This document shows positions 9,847 to 19,082 of a stretch of DNA of 64,000 nucleotides, in pieces (positions within the stretch are counted from its first letter, which is position 1; each line of letters opens with the position of its first letter). The notes under the pieces are model-generated. The model did not search any database, was not told the DNA's origin, and was given only the letters and a program-made list of their open reading frames with translations. Position numbers and translations under genes: made by a program. This DNA comes from Arcticibacter sp045629565 (GTDB lineage Bacteria; Bacteroidota; Bacteroidia; Sphingobacteriales; Sphingobacteriaceae), in NCBI RefSeq assembly GCF_045629565.1, contig NZ_JAZQRL010000012.1, positions 42,102 through 106,101 of the forward strand, given 5' to 3'.

Positions 9847-10848
9847 TTGGCTACTATACTCGCTATCGAATCGTCCTGCGATGAAACCTCTGCATCTATA
9901 TGTAAAGATGGTGAAATCCTCTCTAACATAATTGCGACTCAGGCAGTTCATCACAAATATGGAGGTGTCGTTCCCGAGCTGGCCTCCAGAGCTCATCAGC
10001 AAAATATTATTCCAGTAGTGGAAGATGCAATATCGACCGCTAAAATAAACAAAAAAGACATTCAAGCCGTCGCTTTTACTAGAGGGCCGGGTTTATTAGG
10101 TTCATTGCTTGTCGGAACATCATTCGCAAAGGGCTTTGCACTGGCGCGGAATCTGCCTCTGATAGAAGTGAATCATATGCATGCGCACATTCTCGCGCAT
10201 TTTATAGATGATCCCAAGCCCAAGTTTCCTTTTCTCTGTCTTACCGTATCAGGTGGACATACACAGATCGTCCTGGTGCGAGACTACTTTGATATGGAAA
10301 TCGTTGGCGAAACAAACGATGACGCCGCAGGCGAGGCTTTTGATAAAACAGCTAAGATTTTGGGGCTTCCCTATCCGGGTGGGCCTCTTGTTGACAAACT
10401 GGCCAGGGAAGGAAACGCCGCTGCTTTCGGCTTCCCGGAGCCGCAGATTCCGGGTCTTAACTTTAGTTTCAGTGGTTTAAAGACTTCTATTCTTTATTTT
10501 GTGAGGGATAAGAAGAAAGTTGATCCGGATTTTCTTACAAACAATATGGCTGATATATGCGCCTCAGTTCAGCATCGTATCGTAACTATCTTGCTAAAAA
10601 AGCTGAAATTAGCTGCAAAGCAGTATAATATCTCGCATATCGCTATAGCAGGAGGGGTATCTGCTAACTCAGGTTTACGGCAGCACTTGCAGGATGTAGC
10701 CGAACAAGAAAGCTGGAAAGTGTATATACCCGCTTTTCAGTATTGCACAGACAACGCGGCTATGATCGCCATTGCAGGATATTATAAATACCTTCGCGGA
10801 GATTTTGTCGGACAGGATATCTCTCCTTTAGCCCGTATGAATTTTTAA
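9847..10848 (+). CDS. tsaD: tRNA threonylcarbamoyladenosine transferase TsaD
   Basis: A 333-residue member of the Kae1/TsaD/Qri7 family, the catalytic subunit that moves the threonylcarbamoyl group onto A37 of ANN-reading tRNAs. Visible motifs: N-terminal ILAIESSCDETSASI, the metal-binding NHMHAHILAH, the nucleotide-binding SGGHTQIVL, and GGVSANSGLR near the C-terminus. All expected metal ligands are present. The start is a TTG at 9847, since the conserved N-terminus begins two residues later and no ATG is available. Full family length. Confidence 0.96.
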   Translation: MATILAIESSCDETSASICKDGEILSNIIATQAVHHKYGGVVPELASRAHQQNIIPVVEDAISTAKINKKDIQAVAFTRGPGLLGSLLVGTSFAKGFALARNLPLIEVNHMHAHILAHFIDDPKPKFPFLCLTVSGGHTQIVLVRDYFDMEIVGETNDDAAGEAFDKTAKILGLPYPGGPLVDKLAREGNAAAFGFPEPQIPGLNFSFSGLKTSILYFVRDKKKVDPDFLTNNMADICASVQHRIVTILLKKLKLAAKQYNISHIAIAGGVSANSGLRQHLQDVAEQESWKVYIPAFQYCTDNAAMIAIAGYYKYLRGDFVGQDISPLARMNF

Positions 10849-10858
10849 TAACAATCAG

Positions 10859-11035
10859 ATGATAACCACTTCGTTAATCTTTGCTCTTTTATTTGCAGTT
10901 CCTTTAATAGGGTTTATCTTTTATTTGATCTGGAAAGACAAGCAAAAACGTAAGCTCGGAATTGCGGTGTTGATCGCTTTGTGTGTTTTCGCCATTTTAG
11001 TTGCTTATCAGGTTAATAAAGACAAAGGGATTTAA
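10859..11035 (+). CDS. Small two-span membrane protein (58 aa)
   Basis: An ATG ten bases after the tsaD stop opens a 58-codon frame. It encodes two hydrophobic segments (about residues 5-24 and 33-50) separated by the charged loop WKDKQKRKLG, ending in NKDKGI. The regular hairpin topology with a positive loop, and its place between tsaD and the desaturase on the same strand, argue that it is a real gene. No family recognised; function unknown. Confidence 0.7.
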   Translation: MITTSLIFALLFAVPLIGFIFYLIWKDKQKRKLGIAVLIALCVFAILVAYQVNKDKGI

Positions 11036-11064
11036 AGCAATTTCTTTACATTAGAGGTCTGTTT

Positions 11065-12540
11065 ATGGCCGCTTCTCATCATGATAAACCGACGATCGTC
11101 ATTGGCGCTGGCATAGCAGGCATTGCGGCGGCAATTCGGCTTGCTGTGAAGGGCTATAAGGTTGAAGTATTTGAGGCTAATTCTTATCCAGGAGGAAAGC
11201 TTAATGAATTTGTGAACTCCGGTTTCCGCTTTGATGCCGGGCCGAGTTTGTTTACGATGCCTCAATATGTAGACGAGCTTTTCAGGTTAGCAGGAAAAAA
11301 TCCGACAGATTATTTTCGCTATGAGAAGCTGGATTCCATCTGTCATTATTTCTACGAAGACGGCACGAGGCTGACTGCGTGGGCAGATTCCGCTAAGCTT
11401 GCTGACGAGATCGCTCTGAAAACCAGGGACACGAGGGAGTCAGTTATGCGTTTTTTAAACAAAAGCCGGGACATCTATGACATAACCCACCATGTATTTC
11501 TCGAAAAATCCCTGCACCGGCTGGATTCATATTTAAATAAGCAAACACTAAGGTCTGTTTTGCGCTTCGGAGAGATTGACGCATTCAGAACGATGAACGA
11601 GGCGAATGAAAAGCATTTCCACGACGATAAAACTCGTCGCTTTTTCAACAGATATGCCACTTATAACGGATCAAATCCATATAAGGCGCCAGCTACCTTA
11701 AATATTATTCCGCATCTTGAACAGCACTTTGGAGCCTATTTTCCGGAAGGAGGCATGCACGCTATTACAGACTCGCTTGTTAAACTTGCGAAGGATCTGG
11801 GAGTACGCTTTTATTTTAATTCGAAAGTGGAAGAAATTCTATACGAGAGAGGCCAGGTGACAGGCGTAAACGTTGCGGGTGACGTGGTTCGCGCATCCTA
11901 CGTTATCTCGAACATGGATGTCTGGTTTACCTACAGGAAGCTTCTTAAAGGGATTAAATTGCCGGAAAGAGTTTTAAAACAGGAGCGGAGCAGCTCTGCA
12001 CTAATATTTTATTGGGGTATAAGGGGAATCTTTAAAGAGCTGGATCTGCATAATATTTTTTTTAGCGAGGATTACGAGAAGGAATTCCGTACTATTTGGA
12101 AGCATAAGACCATTGACGAAGATCCGACGGTCTATTTGAATATCAGTTCCAAATACTGTCAGGCTGATGCGCCTGAAGGTTCTGAGAACTGGTTTGTGAT
12201 GGTAAATGTCCCCGCAAACGTCGGGCAGGACTGGGACCGGCTGATAGCCGAGGCGCGGTTGAATATTATCAAAAAGCTTAGCCGGATTCTGAAACAGGAT
12301 ATCGGTTCTTTAATTGTGGTAGAAAAGGTGCTGGATCCGAGAGAAATAGAGTCAAGCACCTCTTCCTATCAAGGTTCACTTTATGGTACAAGTTCGAACG
12401 GTCGCTTTGCTGCGTTCCTTAGACATCCAAATTTTATAGACTCAGTCAAGGGCCTGTATTTCGTCGGAGGGAGTGTTCATCCCGGTGGGGGGATTCCATT
12501 GGCGTTGCTTTCTGCGAAGATTATAGACGATAATTTTTAA
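11065..12540 (+). CDS. CrtI/CrtD-family carotenoid desaturase
   Basis: A 491-residue FAD-dependent oxidoreductase. The N-terminus has the dinucleotide-binding signature VIGAGIAGIAAAIRLA followed by the phytoene-desaturase-type PGGKLNE and the FDAGPSLFTMP stretch. The C-terminus has GLYFVGGSVHPGGGIPLAL, the family's FAD/substrate motif; the GGSVHPGGGIPL form reminds me of CrtD-type (hydroxycarotenoid 3,4-desaturase) members. It would desaturate a C40 carotenoid at the membrane. No other crt genes lie in the window, so the exact substrate is open: CrtD-like is my preference, CrtI-like is possible. Confidence 0.85.
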   Translation: MAASHHDKPTIVIGAGIAGIAAAIRLAVKGYKVEVFEANSYPGGKLNEFVNSGFRFDAGPSLFTMPQYVDELFRLAGKNPTDYFRYEKLDSICHYFYEDGTRLTAWADSAKLADEIALKTRDTRESVMRFLNKSRDIYDITHHVFLEKSLHRLDSYLNKQTLRSVLRFGEIDAFRTMNEANEKHFHDDKTRRFFNRYATYNGSNPYKAPATLNIIPHLEQHFGAYFPEGGMHAITDSLVKLAKDLGVRFYFNSKVEEILYERGQVTGVNVAGDVVRASYVISNMDVWFTYRKLLKGIKLPERVLKQERSSSALIFYWGIRGIFKELDLHNIFFSEDYEKEFRTIWKHKTIDEDPTVYLNISSKYCQADAPEGSENWFVMVNVPANVGQDWDRLIAEARLNIIKKLSRILKQDIGSLIVVEKVLDPREIESSTSSYQGSLYGTSSNGRFAAFLRHPNFIDSVKGLYFVGGSVHPGGGIPLALLSAKIIDDNF

Positions 12541-12606
12541 GGTTTCATGTGATTCCGGGCTTGAAATTTTTAGTAATTTCGGGTTTCTCAAATAGAACGA
12601 TCAGCG

Positions 12607-15600
12607 ATGCCGGAATTTTCTCATTTACACGTACATACACAATTTTCATTGCTCGACGGAGCTGCGGATATTTCTAAGTTATATAAGAAAGCAGCAGCCG
12701 ATGGTATGAAGGCCCTGGCTATAACCGATCACGGGAATATGTTCGGTGTGTTTAAATTCGTGGCCGAGGCGGGTAAGCACAATGTTAAGCCTATCGTAGG
12801 CTGTGAGTTCTATGTGGTAGACGACAGACACAAGAAACAATTTACAAAAGAGAACCGTGACGTTCGTTTTCATCAGCTTTTTCTGGCAAAAAATGCCCAG
12901 GGCTATAAAAATCTGACAAAGCTCTGTTCTTTGGGATATATGGAAGGTCTGTACAGTAAATGGCCGCGAATAGACAAGGAACTGATACTCCAATTTCATG
13001 AAGGATTAATTGCTACCAGCTGCTGTATTGGGGCGTCCATTCCTCAGGCCATTTTAAAGAAGGGTGAAGAAGAGGCGGAGAAGGAGTTGAAGTGGTGGCT
13101 TGACCTTTTTGGGGAGGATTTCTATATTGAGCTGCAGCGTCATGATATCCCTGAGCAGATTATCATCAATGAGACCTTGCTCAAGTTTGCCAAAAAACAT
13201 AACGTTAAAGTTATTTGTTCGAATGATTCACACTATGTAGATCAGCAGGATGCCAATGCCCATGATATCTTGCTTTGCGTGAACACCGGAGATATGCAAA
13301 AGACTCCTATCGCGACAGACGACGAGGGTGGAAAGGGGTACCGGTTTGGCTTTCCGAACGATCAGTTTTATTTTAAAACACAGGCGGAAATGGCCAAGCT
13401 TTTTCATGATGTGCCTGAATCCCTTGACAATACCAATGAGATCGTTGATAAGATCGATCATCTGAAGCTGAAGCGAGATATCATGCTTCCTAACTTTCCT
13501 ATTCCGCAGGAATTCAAGATTCACGCTGATGATGTGATGAACCAATGGGAGTTTCTAAGGGATATGACTATGCGGGGCGCACAAGAGAGGTACCGTGAAA
13601 TTACTCCGGAAGTGCAGGAGCGTTTGGATTTTGAATTGAACACTATCCGGATCATGGGTTTTGCCGGTTATTTCCTGATTGTATCTGACTTTATCAAGGC
13701 CGGGAGAGATCTGGGTGTATTTATAGGCCCTGGCCGCGGTTCTGCTGCTGGATCTGTGGTTGCATATTGTACGGGAATCACAAACATAGATCCTATCAAA
13801 TATAATCTTCTGTTTGAGCGTTTCCTGAACCCAGACCGTAAGTCAATGCCCGATATTGATACGGACTTTGACGACGAGGGCAGGCAGAAGGTTATTGACT
13901 ACGTTGTTGACAAATACGGTAAAAACCAGGTAGCGCAGATTATCACTTATGGCTCTATGGCGGCACGGACAAGTATTCAGGACGTCGCGAGGGTGCTTGA
14001 TGTTCCTTTGTCGGACGTAGCGGCGATGAAGAAGCTAGTGCCTGATACACTTGGAGTTACGCTGAAAGAGGCATTCGCGCAGGTGCCTGAACTTGATGCC
14101 ATTCTTAAAGGCAACGATCTGCGTGCTCAGGTACTGCGTGAGGCTGAAAAGCTCGAGGGCTCCATCCGTAACACAGGTATACATGCTGCCGGTATTATTA
14201 TTGCGCCCGAAGATCTTACCAATATTATACCGGTAGCGATCATGAAAGATTCACCATTGCTGGTAACTCAGTTTGATGGTCGTGTGATTGAAGATGCAGG
14301 GGTAATTAAAATGGACTTTTTGGGTCTTAAGACCCTGACGATTATAAAGGACGCGCTGCGATTGATCAAGCAGAATTATGGAATTTCTATCGATATTGAT
14401 TACATACCGCTTAACGACCAATTGACATTTGAGCTTTATCAAAGAGGAGATACAAACGGAACGTTCCAGTTTGAAAGTGATGGTATGCAAATGTACCTGC
14501 GGGAGCTGAAACCAGATAAGTTTGAAGACCTTATTGCGATGAATGCGCTTTACCGACCGGGGCCGATCGAATATATTCCATCCTTCATCGCTCGAAAACA
14601 TGGCAGGGAGCAGGTAAGCTATGACCTTCCGGACATGGAAGAGTATCTTGCTGACACGTACGGTATCACGGTTTACCAGGAGCAGGTGATGCTTCTTTCG
14701 CAAAAGCTGGCTGATTTTACCAAAGGTGATGCCGACGTATTGCGAAAGGCGATGGGTAAGAAGGATAGGAAAATGTTGGATAAACTAAAGCCGCAGTTTG
14801 TTGAGAACGCACAAAAGAAGGGCCATGATAAAAAGCAGCTGGAAAAGATCTGGACTGACTGGGAGGCTTTTGCATCTTATGCGTTTAACAAGTCGCATTC
14901 TACCTGCTACGCATTTGTGGCTTATCAGACGGCCTATCTGAAAGCGCATTATCCGTCGGAGTATATGGCGGCGGTTTTGAACAACCAAAATAACATCGAA
15001 AAGATTTCGCTCTTCATGGAGGAGTGCAGGCGGATGGGGCTGGCAGTACTTGGTCCGGATATTAACGAGTCAAACCTGAGCTTCGGGGTGAATAAGAGAA
15101 AAGAGATCCGCTTTGGCATGTCGGGCATAAAGGGTGTTGGGGACAAAGCTGTTGAAAGTATAATTGAGGAGCGAGATAAGAACGGGCCGTATGTGAGTAT
15201 TTACGATTTTGCGAAGCGGATAAATTCGAGGACCGTAAATAAGAGGGTGTATGAAAATCTTGTATATAGCGGAGCCTTTGACTGCTTCGGTTTTAGCAGG
15301 GCTCAGTTTTTCTTTAAGCCGGAAGGCAGTTCTTACAATGGGATTGAGCGGCTGATCAAATACAATAGCGATTATCAGAACAGTTTGAATACATCGCAGG
15401 CTTCTTTATTCGGTGGGACATCTGATGCAAATATTGCTGTTCCTGTGATGGCAGAATGTCCGGAATGGGGACTGATAGAGCGCTTGAAGTATGAAAAAGA
15501 TATGATCGGTATTTATCTTACTGGTCATCCTTTGGATAATTATAAGCTGGAAATGGATCATTTCTGTAGTCATCAGGTTAAGCACTTGAACCTCATTGTT

Positions 15601-16179
15601 AAGGCGAGAAGTGGCGAGATGAATGAGATTGATACTGAAGAGTTTAATAAGATAAAGAATCGGGAAATTTGCATAGGAGGGCTGGTTTCAAATGCCCAAC
15701 ATCGCTATACAAAAAACGGTAAGCCTTTCGGCTCGATGATGTTGGAAGACTATAGTGAATCTGCGGAAATAGTGCTTTTTGGCGAAGAGTACGTTAAGCA
15801 AAAGATGTTCTTTAGTGATGGTTATTTCCTTCAAGTTAAGGGAACTGTTTCTGAGCGTTTCAGGCAGAAAGATAACTGGGAGTTTAAGATCACCCAAGTC
15901 TCTCTATTATCTGACCTGAGGGACAAGATGTCGAAGTGTCTTACCATTCAAGTCCCCCTTCATGAGCTTTCTTCAAGCTTCATTGAGCAAATAGACGAGT
16001 TGCTGAACCAGAACATGGAGAACAATCCCAGCCGGAATTGTCAGTTGAAATTCGCGATTTATGATGCAGAAGAACAGGCTATATCTGTTGAGATGCCATC
16101 TAAAAATTTCCGGATATTTCCAAGTAATGAGTTTTTGGATGCCCTTAGTGACCGAAAGATATCTTACCGCTTAAATTGA
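12607..16179 (+). CDS. dnaE: DNA polymerase III subunit alpha
   Basis: A 1190-residue replicative polymerase of C-family type. The N-terminal PHP domain (about 1-280) begins with SHLHVHTQFSLLDGA and has ITDHGNMFG. The polymerase core has GPGRGSAAGSVVAYC and the catalytic acidic motif MPDIDTDFDDEGR (about residue 415). Further on are the tandem helix-hairpin-helix (FGMSGIKGVGDKAVESI) and an OB-fold (about 1010-1090, CIGGLVSNAQHRYTKNGKPF). Length is near that of E. coli DnaE. A box TAATTTCG (one mismatch to TAnnTTTG) lies at 12574-12581, about 25 bases upstream. It stands alone; no other replisome gene is adjacent. Confidence 0.97.
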   Translation: MPEFSHLHVHTQFSLLDGAADISKLYKKAAADGMKALAITDHGNMFGVFKFVAEAGKHNVKPIVGCEFYVVDDRHKKQFTKENRDVRFHQLFLAKNAQGYKNLTKLCSLGYMEGLYSKWPRIDKELILQFHEGLIATSCCIGASIPQAILKKGEEEAEKELKWWLDLFGEDFYIELQRHDIPEQIIINETLLKFAKKHNVKVICSNDSHYVDQQDANAHDILLCVNTGDMQKTPIATDDEGGKGYRFGFPNDQFYFKTQAEMAKLFHDVPESLDNTNEIVDKIDHLKLKRDIMLPNFPIPQEFKIHADDVMNQWEFLRDMTMRGAQERYREITPEVQERLDFELNTIRIMGFAGYFLIVSDFIKAGRDLGVFIGPGRGSAAGSVVAYCTGITNIDPIKYNLLFERFLNPDRKSMPDIDTDFDDEGRQKVIDYVVDKYGKNQVAQIITYGSMAARTSIQDVARVLDVPLSDVAAMKKLVPDTLGVTLKEAFAQVPELDAILKGNDLRAQVLREAEKLEGSIRNTGIHAAGIIIAPEDLTNIIPVAIMKDSPLLVTQFDGRVIEDAGVIKMDFLGLKTLTIIKDALRLIKQNYGISIDIDYIPLNDQLTFELYQRGDTNGTFQFESDGMQMYLRELKPDKFEDLIAMNALYRPGPIEYIPSFIARKHGREQVSYDLPDMEEYLADTYGITVYQEQVMLLSQKLADFTKGDADVLRKAMGKKDRKMLDKLKPQFVENAQKKGHDKKQLEKIWTDWEAFASYAFNKSHSTCYAFVAYQTAYLKAHYPSEYMAAVLNNQNNIEKISLFMEECRRMGLAVLGPDINESNLSFGVNKRKEIRFGMSGIKGVGDKAVESIIEERDKNGPYVSIYDFAKRINSRTVNKRVYENLVYSGAFDCFGFSRAQFFFKPEGSSYNGIERLIKYNSDYQNSLNTSQASLFGGTSDANIAVPVMAECPEWGLIERLKYEKDMIGIYLTGHPLDNYKLEMDHFCSHQVKHLNLIVKARSGEMNEIDTEEFNKIKNREICIGGLVSNAQHRYTKNGKPFGSMMLEDYSESAEIVLFGEEYVKQKMFFSDGYFLQVKGTVSERFRQKDNWEFKITQVSLLSDLRDKMSKCLTIQVPLHELSSSFIEQIDELLNQNMENNPSRNCQLKFAIYDAEEQAISVEMPSKNFRIFPSNEFLDALSDRKISYRLN

Positions 16180-16211
16180 TAAACATCTGCATGTCACAAT
16201 GTCTTTTTTAA

Positions 16212-16243
16212 TTTGTGGTAAGATAATTGTATAAGTAAATTTG
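16212..16243 (+). promoter_or_regulatory. Full Bacteroidota-type promoter of trxA
   Basis: TTTG at 16212-16215, a 20-base spacer, then TAAATTTG at 16236-16243. This fits both the -33 and -7 consensus elements of the Bacteroidota primary sigma factor. The predicted leader before the trxA ATG is about 25 bases. It is the cleanest promoter I see in the window. Confidence 0.75.
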
Positions 16244-16270
16244 ATAATAGAACCTGTAAATAAATAAACA

Positions 16271-16591
16271 ATGGCTATAGAAATAACAGACGCAAACTTT
16301 GATGAAGTAGTTCTGAAATCTGATAAACCCGTATTAGTTGACTTTTGGGCAGAATGGTGTGGTCCTTGCCGTATGGTGGGTCCGGTTGTAGAAGAATTGT
16401 CGAAGGAATACGAAGGTCAGGCAGTAATTGGTAAAGTAAACGTTGACAATAACCCTGCGATTTCTACCAAATTTGGTATACGTAATATCCCTGCTTTGCT
16501 TTTCTTTAAGAACGGCGAAATTGTAGACAAGCAGATCGGCGCAGTTCCAAAGTCTGTATTGGCGGAGAAGTTGGTTAAGCAATTGGCTTAA
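16271..16591 (+). CDS. trxA: Thioredoxin
   Basis: A 106-residue thioredoxin with the active site WAEWCGPCRMVGP (CGPC) at about residues 28-40, the conserved cis-proline segment RNIPALLFFKNG, and the C-terminal glycine motif. It is cytoplasmic (no signal peptide) and reduces protein disulfides using thioredoxin reductase. It is monocistronic: it has its own complete promoter and a strong terminator 30 bases after its stop. Confidence 0.96.
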   Translation: MAIEITDANFDEVVLKSDKPVLVDFWAEWCGPCRMVGPVVEELSKEYEGQAVIGKVNVDNNPAISTKFGIRNIPALLFFKNGEIVDKQIGAVPKSVLAEKLVKQLA

Positions 16592-16621
16592 TTTAAATAT
16601 TGAAACACAACATATAAAAAG

Positions 16622-16648
16622 ACCGGCTTTCAACAGCCGGTTTTTTTT
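16622..16648 (+). terminator. Intrinsic terminator of trxA
   Basis: A perfect 7-bp stem ACCGGCT/AGCCGGT with a 6-base loop is followed by a T8 run. It lies just 24 bases before the next gene, which therefore needs readthrough or a very close promoter. Confidence 0.9.
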
Positions 16649-16671
16649 GTTTTACAGAGAAATCAGATAAG

Positions 16672-17595
16672 ATGAGGCTTAAAATCGACGAGATTGGTTC
16701 GGAAGGTTTGGTAAATCTTCAACTTCTTGCGCGGCAGGTTGTCGAGGGTTTTATTACTGGGCTTCATAAAAGCCCCTTTCATGGATTTTCTGTTGAGTTT
16801 GCCGAGCACCGATTGTATAACAATGGCGATTCGGTCAAGAATATTGATTGGAAACTCTATGGACGAACTGACAGGCTTTTTGTAAAGCGGTTCGAGGAAG
16901 AAACCAACCTTCGCTGTCAATTGGTACTAGATGTGTCGTCTTCTATGTATTTTCCGGTTGAAGGAATGAATAAACTGATGTTCTCGGCTTGTTCGGCAGC
17001 AATACTCATGGAACTTTTCAGGAAGCAGAGGGATGCGTTTGGTTTAAGTTATTTCTCGGAAAATTTGGAGTTTTCGTCTGCGGCAGCTTCAACCTCTGCC
17101 CATCAGAGCTTTTTACTTGCTGAGTTACAGAAACTCATCATGCGTGACAGACCCGCAAAACGAACGTCGCTCGTCTCGGCCCTTCATGAATTGGCAGAAA
17201 AGTTGCATAAGCGATCTTTGGTGATAATTTTCACCGACATTTTCGAGTCTTATACGGAACCAGGAAATCATGCAGCTTTATTCGCTGCTTTGCATCATCT
17301 GAAACATAACAAGCACGAGATTATCTTATATAATGTGCTCGACCACCGCACGGAATTAGATTTTCAGTTTGATGAACGGCCGTATCAATTTATGGATATC
17401 GAAACGGGGGAGGAGCTGAAGTTAAATCCTTCGCAGGTAAAGGATACTTTTAAAAAGTCAATGGGAGAACTGCAAAGAGAACTTAAACTAAAATGCGCTC
17501 AATATGCGATTGACTTTGTTGAGGCAGATTGTAATGTCGATTTTAGTCAAGTACTCCAAAACTACTTTATTAAACGAAATAAGATAGCGCGTTAG
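16672..17595 (+). CDS. DUF58 (von Willebrand A-like) protein
   Basis: A 307-residue protein with the DUF58 core (DSVKNIDWKLYGRTDRLFVKRF, about residues 53-75) followed by a vWA-like fold with a MIDAS-type DVSSSM motif (about residue 89-94) and a later acidic FTDIFE segment. DUF58 proteins usually sit with MoxR AAA ATPases and membrane vWA proteins. No MoxR gene is next to it here, so it may be separated from its partners. It is soluble by sequence. Function in this organism is not known. Confidence 0.88.
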   Translation: MRLKIDEIGSEGLVNLQLLARQVVEGFITGLHKSPFHGFSVEFAEHRLYNNGDSVKNIDWKLYGRTDRLFVKRFEEETNLRCQLVLDVSSSMYFPVEGMNKLMFSACSAAILMELFRKQRDAFGLSYFSENLEFSSAAASTSAHQSFLLAELQKLIMRDRPAKRTSLVSALHELAEKLHKRSLVIIFTDIFESYTEPGNHAALFAALHHLKHNKHEIILYNVLDHRTELDFQFDERPYQFMDIETGEELKLNPSQVKDTFKKSMGELQRELKLKCAQYAIDFVEADCNVDFSQVLQNYFIKRNKIAR

Positions 17596-17764
17596 CTTCT
17601 GATTATTAGAATAGCGATATTTTACTTCGGTATGATATTTGGTATAATACTGGTTTTCAATATAATATGGATATATATTGTAACATATTGTGTATTTTGC
17701 CCTGCTTTCGGCCTAGCGTGCGGACGAATTTCTTCCAATGTATGATTAATCAGTCGATTTAACG

Positions 17765-17772
17765 TAAATTTG
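17765..17772 (+). promoter_or_regulatory. Putative -7 box of the sphingolipid operon
   Basis: TAAATTTG matches TAnnTTTG about 100 bases before the spt start, in a 277-base AT-rich gap. No clear -33 TTG at the usual distance, so this is tentative. It would leave an unusually long leader compared with other genes here. Confidence 0.4.
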
Positions 17773-17872
17773 ACCTTTTAATGTATATAGTCAAGAATGA
17801 CAAAAAATACGAAATAAAATAGAATAATCACATAAATGAATTTTACTTTTACAAAAAATTAACTTCACCTTA

Positions 17873-19075
17873 ATGCGTAAAAAATTACATGATCGGGTTC
17901 TTTCTTTTACAGAAGCATTAGAGATTAAAAGAAAGGGGTTGTATCCATATTTTAGGCCTATTGAATCCGGCCAGGATACAATGGTGTTTATAGATGGTAG
18001 GGAAGTTCTGATGTTCGGTTCCAATTCATATCTGGGTCTGACAAATCATCCTAAAATCAAAGAGGCTGCAAAGGAAGCAATTGATAAATACGGCACAGGG
18101 TGTGCCGGTTCCCGTTTTCTCAACGGAACTCTTGATATTCATCTTGAGTTAGAGCGTCGTCTGGCGTCTTATGTGGGAAAGGAGTCTGCTGTGATTTTCA
18201 GTACAGGTTTCCAGGTCAATTTGGGAGTACTATCGTGTGTCACAAACCGAAATGATTATCTCATTTTGGACGAGTACGATCATGCCTCGATTATCGACGG
18301 GAGCAGGTTATCCTTTTCAAGGACGATTAAGTATGCTCATAATGATATGAACGACTTGAGAGCCAAGCTGAGCTTGTTGCCTGAAGAAGCAGCAAAAGTT
18401 ATTGCTGTTGATGGTATTTTCAGTATGGAAGGTGATATCGTGAAGTTGCCTGAAATAGTTGATCTTGCCAATGAGTTTGGTGCGAACATCTTTGTTGATG
18501 ATGCGCATAGTTTGGGCGTTATCGGCGTAAAAGGTGCAGGTACGGCTTCGCACTTCAACCTGACGAATGAGGTTGATCTGATCATGGGTACATTTAGTAA
18601 ATCTTTGGCTTCTCTGGGCGGATTTATTGCCGCGGATGAAGATACAATTGACTATATAAAGCATCGGGCACGTTCGCTCTTGTTCAGCGCGAGCATGACT
18701 CCAGCCTCTGTAGCCAGTGTGATAGCTGCGCTTGATATTATAGAAAGTGAGCCACAGATTATCGATAAACTTTGGGATAACACACATTATGCAAAGAAAT
18801 TGCTGTTGGACGCAGGCTTTGACCTGGGGCCAACGGAAAGTCCTATTCTTCCGATTTTTGTGCGGGACAATGATAAGACGTTCCAGGTAACCAACGATCT
18901 TTTACAGGATGGTGTTTTTGTTAATCCCGTTGTATCTCCAGCTGTTCCTTCGGATTCATCTCTTTTGAGATTTTCGCTTATGTCTTCTCATACGTTTGAT
19001 CAGATTGATGAGGCAGTAGAAAAGTTAACGCGCGCATTTAAGAAGCGAGACATTTTTGCGGACTTAAAAAGCTAG
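17873..19075 (+). CDS. spt: Serine palmitoyltransferase
   Basis: A 400-residue PLP enzyme of the alpha-oxoamine synthase family, which condenses serine with an acyl-CoA (or acyl-ACP) to 3-ketosphinganine, the first step of sphingolipid synthesis. It closely resembles the Sphingobacterium enzyme as I remember it: FRPIESGQDT, GTGCAGSRFLNGT, DEYDHASIIDGSRLSF, the cofactor aspartate segment VDDAHSLGVIG, and the PLP lysine in GTFSKSLASLGG (about residue 244). KBL and BioF are the alternatives, but the CAGSRFLNGT and FRPI segments and the following genes favour Spt. First gene of a nine-gene run; the next starts 7 bases after its stop. Confidence 0.94.
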   Translation: MRKKLHDRVLSFTEALEIKRKGLYPYFRPIESGQDTMVFIDGREVLMFGSNSYLGLTNHPKIKEAAKEAIDKYGTGCAGSRFLNGTLDIHLELERRLASYVGKESAVIFSTGFQVNLGVLSCVTNRNDYLILDEYDHASIIDGSRLSFSRTIKYAHNDMNDLRAKLSLLPEEAAKVIAVDGIFSMEGDIVKLPEIVDLANEFGANIFVDDAHSLGVIGVKGAGTASHFNLTNEVDLIMGTFSKSLASLGGFIAADEDTIDYIKHRARSLLFSASMTPASVASVIAALDIIESEPQIIDKLWDNTHYAKKLLLDAGFDLGPTESPILPIFVRDNDKTFQVTNDLLQDGVFVNPVVSPAVPSDSSLLRFSLMSSHTFDQIDEAVEKLTRAFKKRDIFADLKS

Positions 19076-19082
19076 GATACAA

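Noticed and set aside
14251..14703. 150-codon minus-strand frame inside dnaE
   Set aside because: Antisense to conserved polymerase sequence; composition is not protein-like and there is no independent promoter.
17632..17745. 37-codon hydrophobic frame in the gap before spt
   Set aside because: Short, AT-driven hydrophobic composition (mostly I, V, Y, F) with no start signals; could be chance, so not listed as a gene.
18317..18787. 156-codon minus-strand frame inside spt
   Set aside because: Antisense to the conserved PLP-enzyme core; explained by codon structure of the sense gene.
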